Origin: Chloroflexi bacterium UBA6077
GTDB taxonomy: Bacteria > Chloroflexota > UBA6077
Reading direction: 5' to 3'
Assembly: GCA_002436065.1 (NCBI GenBank)
Contig: DIXP01000092.1
Location: forward strand, 62,001-126,000
DNA length: 64,000 nucleotides
A model generated the notes under the pieces. That model saw only the letters and a program-made list of their open reading frames with translations, did not search any database and was not told where the DNA came from. Below are positions 59,413 through 64,000 of the stretch, piece after piece. The position numbers were made by a program, and so were the translations under genes. Position 1 is the first letter of the stretch. Each line of letters opens with the position of its first letter.

Positions 59413-59967
59413 TTAACAGAACCTGCTGTAGGGCTCGCCGTAGCATTCAGGGCAGAGGGGTTTGCCGTCCCGTAGCCGCGCTCGCGCCTCCATTACCCCT
59501 TCGCCGCACTGGCTGCATTGGACCGATTGAAAGATGCGGGCCTGGGAGGGTAGCGGCTTGTCGACCCACCGGACGTCGAAGATCTCCTCTTCCGGAGCGG
59601 TAAGGAGGTGTTGGATGCGCTCTCTCCGAGCCTCCTCGGAGTCCGGCTTGTTCTCCCTGGGGCGGTGGCGGAGGGCGATTCGGAGCATCTTGCCGTCCGA
59701 GCGGCGCCCGAAGCTGAACACCTGCTTACCCCAGTCGCGTAGTATCAGGTTGCCCTTGCCGAGGGTGCAGCCGGTGATGAACTGGACGGCGTCAACGCCG
59801 CAGGCGTCGGTCTCGCAGATGGCCACCAACTCCTCGTCCTGGGCGCGCTGGATCTCCAATTCGCGCAGGGCGATGAGGGCGGCTCGGTAGCCAATGGTGA
59901 GTCCAGGGCAATCGTGCCCATGGAAGGCGATAACGTCGGCAGGTTTTCGCGTGGAAAGGTCTGGCAA
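59413..59967 (-). CDS. FmdE-family protein with C-terminal zinc ribbon
   Basis: 184 aa from a TTG at 59967, seven bases after GGAGG. FHGHDCPGLTIGYRAA carries the FmdE-type metal/Cys site, CETDACGVDAVQFITGCTLGKGNLI follows, and the C-terminus has a CSQCGE...CPEC ribbon. FmdE-like proteins are named from molybdenum formylmethanofuran dehydrogenase operons but occur widely; metal binding is the best-supported trait. Two palindromic sites and a TATAAT upstream, and a Fur gene nearby, suggest metal-responsive repression. Confidence 0.9.
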   Translation of the reverse strand: MPDLSTRKPADVIAFHGHDCPGLTIGYRAALIALRELEIQRAQDEELVAICETDACGVDAVQFITGCTLGKGNLILRDWGKQVFSFGRRSDGKMLRIALRHRPRENKPDSEEARRERIQHLLTAPEEEIFDVRWVDKPLPSQARIFQSVQCSQCGEGVMEARARLRDGKPLCPECYGEPYSRFC

Positions 59968-59990
59968 GGTGGCTCCTCCCTTCAGAGTAC

Positions 59991-60088
59991 TGCAACTGAG
60001 TCGCAGCCAGAACTCAACAAAAAACGGGCTTCGCAGCCAGGACGTAGCGGTAGCATTGCAACTTAGTTGCAGAAACAAGATCATTATA
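59991..60088. promoter_or_regulatory. Paired Fur-type operators and promoter for the FmdE gene
   Basis: Site 2 is the perfect palindrome TGCAACTTAGTTGCA (60057-60071). Site 1, TGCAACTGAGTCGCA (59991-60005), differs at two positions. On the minus strand TATAAT (60083-60088) sits just before site 2, so a bound repressor would cover the initiation region. The layout also fits the TTGCAA-N5-TTGCAA form described for nickel-responsive Fur-family proteins. TCGCAGCCAG occurs twice between the sites. Confidence 0.7.
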
Positions 60089-60207
60089 TACTACCCTTCT
60101 GCCCCCGCGCTACGTGTCCAATACGGACAACTAGCATGGGGGCAGCGCGCCTGTTACCATGTCTGCCGGACCGAGTGCCGCGTGGAGATCGTCTCGTGGA
60201 GTGACCA

Positions 60208-61410
60208 GTGAACACTCAACCAAGGGTGCCCGCATCCCTGTCTTGCTCCTGCTGTCAACGCGAGCTTCCAGACCATCAGCCGCTCTGGAGCTGTCCCTCC
60301 TGTGAAGGGTTGCTGGAGGTCCGGCTGGACCTCTCGCCTCTAGCTGCTCTGCCTCACGACGAGCGGCTGATGGTGGTGAGAGGCGATCCTGGCGAGAGGG
60401 GGCTCTGGCGTTTTCGGGCCGTGCTGCCGGTCGATAGTGACGACCCCGTCTCCATGGGTGAGGGGGACACCCCGGTGGTGCATCTTAGGGTGCTGGGGGA
60501 GAGGTTAGGGCTGCCTCACCTGTATGCCAAGCTGGAGTTCTTCAGCCCCACCGCCTCCTTCAAGGACAGGGGCACGACCGCCATGGTCACCAAGGCGAGG
60601 GAGGTGGGGGTCAGGCGGCTGGTGGAGGATTCCTCGGGCAACGCCGGCGCCTCCATCGCCGCCTACTGCGCTCGGGCGGGTATCGAGGCCAGCATCTACG
60701 TTCCGCAGTCCGCGCCCGCCGCCAAGAAGGCCCAGATTGCCTTCTACGGGGCTGAGGTAGTGCCCATAGGGGGAACCCGAGACGACGTGACCGAGGCAGC
60801 TATGGGTCGCTGCCGCCTGGATGGGGCCTACTACGGCTCCCACAACTGGAACCCCTTCTTCCTGGAGGGCACCAAGACTTTCGCCTACGAGGTGGCCGAG
60901 CAGTTCGATTACAACCCTCCGGAGCACATCGTGGTGCCGGTTGGGAACGGCTCCCTCTTCCTCGGGTCCTGGCGCGGCTTCGGGGAGCTGAAGGAATTGG
61001 GGCTGCTCGAACGGCTGCCCAAAATGCACGTGGCCCAGGCCACGGGGTGCATGCCGATTGTGGACGCCCTCGAGCGGGAGCTGGAACGGACTGAGGTGAT
61101 CCCCACCTTCCCAACGGTGGCCGGTGGCATCTCCATCGGGCGTCCCAGTCGTGGCCAGATGATCGTGAGCGCGGCCAGATCGTCGGGAGGGAGCGGTGCC
61201 GCCGCGCCCGACCAGGACATCCTGCGATTTCAGCGGGACTTAGCGACCCTGGAGGGGATTTTCTGCGAGCCCACCTCGGCCACGGCCTTCGCGGTGCTCC
61301 CGCGATTGCTTCAGCAGGGAGCCATCCGCTCCGAGGATAGGGTGCTGGTGGCCGTTACCGGCATGGGTCTGAAGGACACCAGCGTGCTGGAGGTCACCCC
61401 AGCAACTTGA
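60208..61410 (+). CDS. thrC: Threonine synthase
   Basis: 400 aa from a GTG at 60208, six bases after GGAG. It has an N-terminal zinc-ribbon (CSCCQREL, CPSCEG), then the PLP fold-type II core with SFKDRG (PLP Lys), SSGNAGASIAAY, and a C-terminal VAVTGMGLKD. It converts O-phosphohomoserine to threonine. The residues fit threonine synthase, but related cysteate or other synthases share the fold. The stop lies 32 bases before the Fur start. Confidence 0.87.
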   Translation: MNTQPRVPASLSCSCCQRELPDHQPLWSCPSCEGLLEVRLDLSPLAALPHDERLMVVRGDPGERGLWRFRAVLPVDSDDPVSMGEGDTPVVHLRVLGERLGLPHLYAKLEFFSPTASFKDRGTTAMVTKAREVGVRRLVEDSSGNAGASIAAYCARAGIEASIYVPQSAPAAKKAQIAFYGAEVVPIGGTRDDVTEAAMGRCRLDGAYYGSHNWNPFFLEGTKTFAYEVAEQFDYNPPEHIVVPVGNGSLFLGSWRGFGELKELGLLERLPKMHVAQATGCMPIVDALERELERTEVIPTFPTVAGGISIGRPSRGQMIVSAARSSGGSGAAAPDQDILRFQRDLATLEGIFCEPTSATAFAVLPRLLQQGAIRSEDRVLVAVTGMGLKDTSVLEVTPAT

Positions 61411-61442
61411 CGGTTACGTGCCCGTCCACTAGGATTGGGGTG

Positions 61443-61901
61443 ATGAATAGTACCAATTCCAACACCAACAACCACTCTGCCTCCACGGCCCCGGCTGTCC
61501 TGCGGGGGCTGGCCTCCCGTGGCTATTCCATCACCGGGCAGCGGCGCTGCCTGGTGGAGTTCATCGTGTCCCACTCACGCCACTTCACTGCGGAGGATCT
61601 GCTGAATGATCTGCGGGACGAGGGTGTGAAGGTGGGACGTGCCACGGTGTTCCGCACCCTCGACCTGCTGGAGCGCACCGGCTACGTGGGCCGAGTCCGG
61701 GACGGCGAGCGGATGGCCTACACGGCCTGCGGCATGGAGGGCCATCACCATCACCTGGTGTGCTCCAGTTGCGGCCAGGTGCTCCATCTGGAGGGCTGCC
61801 CTGTGGCCGGCATGTTGGAAGAGATCCAGTCCCGCACCGGCTACCGCATCCAGCACCACAGCCTCGAGGTCGCCGGGGTCTGTCCATCCTGCCAGCGGTA
61901 G
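61443..61901 (+). CDS. Fur-family metalloregulator
   Basis: 152 aa from ATG 61443 with AGGA eight bases upstream. Winged helix YSITGQRRCLVEFIVSHSRHFTAEDLLNDLRDEGVKVGRATVFRTLDLLERTGYV (in parts), then the metal domain GHHHHLVCSSCGQVLHLEGC and a final CPSC. The two CxxC pairs form the structural zinc site. The Asn/Ser/Thr-rich N-terminal arm is unusual. Zur, Nur, PerR or Fur cannot be told apart from the sequence. The palindromes at 60 kb are natural targets. Confidence 0.93.
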   Translation: MNSTNSNTNNHSASTAPAVLRGLASRGYSITGQRRCLVEFIVSHSRHFTAEDLLNDLRDEGVKVGRATVFRTLDLLERTGYVGRVRDGERMAYTACGMEGHHHHLVCSSCGQVLHLEGCPVAGMLEEIQSRTGYRIQHHSLEVAGVCPSCQR

Positions 61902-61996
61902 TTGGTAGTCTGGGAAGCTGTCCTCTTGGCGCTACCATTATGATGATGGCCGAGCCGTCGCCTATTCCGTAATCGAACAGCCTGTGGGAGGTAGCA

Positions 61997-62713
61997 ATGG
62001 CCGGGTACGTGGGGATCCTGGACAGGGTGAAGCTGCTGCTGAACGCCAATCTCAACGATCTGCTGGACCGGGCGCTCAATGCCAACAAGCCGGCGGTCTT
62101 CGACGAGCAGATCAACCTGCTGCAGGGCAGCATGGAGAAGATAACCGTCGCCCTGGGCGAGTGTCTGGGTAGGGAGCGCACCCTGGACCGCGAGATCTCC
62201 GATCTGAAGGCGCAGATCGAGAAGGCGGACGGCGAGATAGACCGGCTGCTGGAGTTGGAGGAGAAGGAGGGCGACTCATCCCGCCGTGCCTCCGTGGCGG
62301 CGCTGGCCGCCAGCCGGCAGGCCACCTACAACTCCCTCCTGGAGATGCTGGAGTTCAAGCAGGAGCAGGAGGGCGAGGTCCAGGGACAGTCTGCCCAGCT
62401 TCGCGATGCCAAGATCAAGCTGCAGGCCCGCATCGACATGCTGAGGGCCCAGAAGGGCCGGCTCCTGGCGCTGATCGCCGAGCGGAAGGCCGCCGAGGCC
62501 CAGGGCAGGGCACTTTCCGACCTCGATCTGCGGAGCCGCTTCTCCCCCGAATCGCTTCTCCGGGAGGAGCAGGAAGCGGTGGAGAGGGCCCGTGGCCTGG
62601 TTACCGCTCGGGGTATCAGCGTGGAGCAGCAGGTTGACGACCTGCTGGACAACAACTTCCTGCAGCAGCAGCTCGAAGAGCGCCGGGCCAAGAGAAAGAC
62701 CAGCGGCAGTTAG
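61997..62713 (+). CDS. PspA/IM30 family protein
   Basis: 238 aa, almost wholly helical coiled coil. It has MAGYVGILDRVKLLLNANLNDLLDRA (amphipathic opening helix), DEQINLLQGSMEKI, and heptad-rich helices to the end. PspA/IM30 proteins are ESCRT-III-like membrane-remodelling and envelope-stress factors that oligomerize on membranes. No Psp partner genes are adjacent. Confidence 0.92.
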   Translation: MAGYVGILDRVKLLLNANLNDLLDRALNANKPAVFDEQINLLQGSMEKITVALGECLGRERTLDREISDLKAQIEKADGEIDRLLELEEKEGDSSRRASVAALAASRQATYNSLLEMLEFKQEQEGEVQGQSAQLRDAKIKLQARIDMLRAQKGRLLALIAERKAAEAQGRALSDLDLRSRFSPESLLREEQEAVERARGLVTARGISVEQQVDDLLDNNFLQQQLEERRAKRKTSGS

Positions 62714-62822
62714 CCTTTCTGCCATTCTGAGGCGCGACTCTCTTCTGTCATCCTGAGGTGCCACAGCGCCGAAGGATCTCCGGGTCCACGTCAACAGGAG
62801 ATTCTTCGCAGGCTGCGGCCTG

Positions 62823-62903
62823 CTCAGAATGACAGATGAGGGCGGGTCACTCAGAATGACAGATGGGGGCGGGCTACTCAGAGTCACAGGGATGGGGCGG
62901 GCG
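62823..62903. repeat. 27-bp tandem repeat, three units
   Basis: Units begin at 62823, 62850 and 62877 with CTCAGAATGACAGATG, CTCAGAATGACAGATG and CTCAGAGTCACAGGG; the third is diverged. Each ends in a GGCGGG-type segment. Confidence 0.75.
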
Positions 62904-62946
62904 AGACCCCGGCAGGCAGGCGGCTCACGCCACCTAGTGCAATCAG

Positions 62947-63082
62947 TAGTAGTGCAGGGCCCTGTGCCCTGCCACCCGTTGGGGTACGTGCGCACAACCG
63001 CCCGCTCTGCTCGCATCCAGACCCGTGGGCAACGGCGCAGGGCAGGTAACTGGACGGCAGGGCAGAGCGCCCTGCACTACTA
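62947..63082. mobile_element. MITE-like palindromic element, family A (copy 2)
   Basis: Inverted arms of 27 bp (62947-62973, 63056-63082) with two mismatches bound a sequence that aligns along its length with the reverse strand of 28283-28415, including CCGTTG, CACAACC and GGACGGCAGGGCA blocks. TA at both outer ends is compatible with a TA target-site duplication. Confidence 0.8.
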
Positions 63083-63278
63083 GAATAGAGATCCTTCGCT
63101 GCGCTCAGGGTGACAAGGGTTGGGGGCAAACCGCCGCGGTTTCTCAGCAATCTGCTCGGGATGACAGTGAGTAACGGCTCAGGGTGACGGCGTGCAGGAC
63201 CACTGTGGTGCGATACTGGAGATCTGACTATCCCCCGGCCCCCCTCTCGTAGCGAGGAGGGGGAGAAGAGGTTCCTCC

Positions 63279-64000
63279 ATGCGACCGACGAGATTGGCTA
63301 TCCTGATCGTGGCGCTGACCATGGTCGCTGCTATCCTGTACATGGTGACTAGCCGGCCATCGGAGCCCGCCAAGCCCACGGGACCCATCCAGGTGAGCGT
63401 TGCCTGCGCAATCGCCGCTGAGCCTTGGGTCTCCGCCGCCGCCAAGGAGTTCTCCAACAAGGAGTACGAGTTGGATGGTGTTCGGCGCAAGGTCACCGTG
63501 GAGGTGTATCCTCTGGACGGGGTGACTGCCCTCAATAAGTGGGCCAACGGCGAGTTCCAGACCCCGCCGACTGCCTGGGTGGCGGAGTCCCGCGATTGGG
63601 TTAACCAGGCCAACGCCGTCTCCGCCGATCGCTACCAGCAGGACATCTTCCTGGCTGGCGGGCAGTACCGCGACCAGTCGGTGGCCCTCTCTCCCGAAGT
63701 GTGGGCGGTCTTCAAGTCCAGGGCAATGGTGCTGGAGAAGAAGTATGGCAGGCCCCTCGACTGGGAGATGGCCCATGCCGCGGCCGTCTCCAGTGGCTGG
63801 GCGGAGCTAGGTGGGGAGAGCAGTTGGGGTCGCTTCAAGCTGGTGATCCCCCACCCCAAGCGCGACCCGGCGGGTCTCGCCGCTATGGTGAGCGCTGCGG
63901 GCGCCTACTACAAGAAGCCATCCGTCTCCGCCGAAGAGCTGAGCAACCCCAACTTCCTCGCTTGGCTGAGGCAGCTCATGGACACGGTAGTGGATTTCCA
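63279..64000 (+). CDS. Extracellular substrate-binding protein (SBP_bac_11/VWA type), cut by window edge
   Basis: Opens with ATG 63279 (AAGAGG seven bases upstream) and runs 240 codons off the right edge. One N-terminal membrane segment (MRPTRLAILIVALTMVAAILYMV), then a periplasmic-binding fold: PIQVSVACAIAAEPWVSAAA, VTVEVYPLDGVTALNKW, PPTAWVAESRDWV and ALSPEVWAVFKSRAMV (in parts). Homologues of this type often carry a C-terminal von Willebrand A domain, which would lie beyond the window. Confidence 0.8.
   Translation, partial: MRPTRLAILIVALTMVAAILYMVTSRPSEPAKPTGPIQVSVACAIAAEPWVSAAAKEFSNKEYELDGVRRKVTVEVYPLDGVTALNKWANGEFQTPPTAWVAESRDWVNQANAVSADRYQQDIFLAGGQYRDQSVALSPEVWAVFKSRAMVLEKKYGRPLDWEMAHAAAVSSGWAELGGESSWGRFKLVIPHPKRDPAGLAAMVSAAGAYYKKPSVSAEELSNPNFLAWLRQLMDTVVDF

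Larger units (their letters stand above)
62714..63278. other. 565-base repeat-rich intergenic region
   Basis: No gene. It holds an imperfect inverted pair, CTGTCATCCTGAGG...GAAGGATCTCC (62746-62783) against GGAGATTCTTCG...CAGAATGACAG (62797-62836), the 27-bp tandem repeat, family A MITE copy 2, and further GGGTGACA/GGATGACA units to 63190. Confidence 0.75.

Noticed and set aside
62823..62903. CRISPR repeat reading of the 27-bp tandem units
   Set aside because: Units abut without spacers and the third has diverged; it is a simple tandem repeat.

Overview
The window is a GC-rich bacterial chromosome segment, most consistent with a Chloroflexota (Dehalococcoidia/SAR202-like) organism. This is inferred from several traits together: lipoproteins with long Ala/Pro/Gln linkers after the lipobox, a Pro/Thr-rich TadE tail, futalosine-type menaquinone genes (MqnL/MqnP-like), many TRAP/TTT importers, an enolase-superfamily enzyme next to SDRs, and dispersed palindromic repeats. 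No rRNA, tRNA, CRISPR array or intact transposase was seen.

Layout. (1) 1-8402, minus strand: an IclR regulator followed by a TRAP importer (dctQ, dctM, dctP), an MmgE/PrpD protein, two SDR dehydrogenases and an enolase-superfamily dehydratase cut by the left edge; this looks like uptake and oxidation/dehydration of a hydroxy- or sugar acid. (2) 8602-10711: a second, divergent IclR paralogue and a DsbA/VKOR disulfide-forming pair. (3) 10917-27634: leuB, a fumarate-reductase-like flavoprotein, a large LuxR/MalT regulator, then two copies of a three-gene module (DRE-TIM acyltransferase plus aconitase-type large and small subunits) flanking a complete tripartite tricarboxylate transporter, ending with an isocitrate/methylisocitrate-lyase-like enzyme. 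This is the most original metabolic locus; the first aconitase-type large subunit has lost catalytic residues that the second retains. (4) 27661-38466: CBS protein, ABC-F ATPase, degenerate HD-GYP membrane protein, three Tad-type pseudopilin genes, a small secreted WDWD peptide, hutH and TetR. (5) 38473-45306: ubiD, ubiA, an ABC importer and ubiE in one tightly overlapping run (late menaquinone synthesis plus an importer), interrupted by an S23-type four-helix-bundle gene framed by perfect 19-bp inverted repeats. (6) 46232-55069: LysR, two polysaccharide-deacetylase/cyclic-imidase-like enzymes, a C45 Ntn acyl hydrolase, a TRAP importer with fused QM permease and a hydantoinase: probably a cyclic imide/hydantoin degradation island. 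(7) 55224-64000: degenerate secreted nuclease-fold protein, hybrid histidine kinase, FmdE-like metal protein with Fur-type operators, threonine synthase, Fur, PspA/IM30, repeats, and a substrate-binding protein cut by the right edge.

Cross-cutting signals: each of the three secondary-transporter operons has a strong hairpin directly 3' of the binding-protein gene. Two related families of about 130-160 bp MITE-like palindromic elements are present. Decayed remnants of an IS21 IstB, a class III aminotransferase and a family 5 binding protein show gene loss and turnover.
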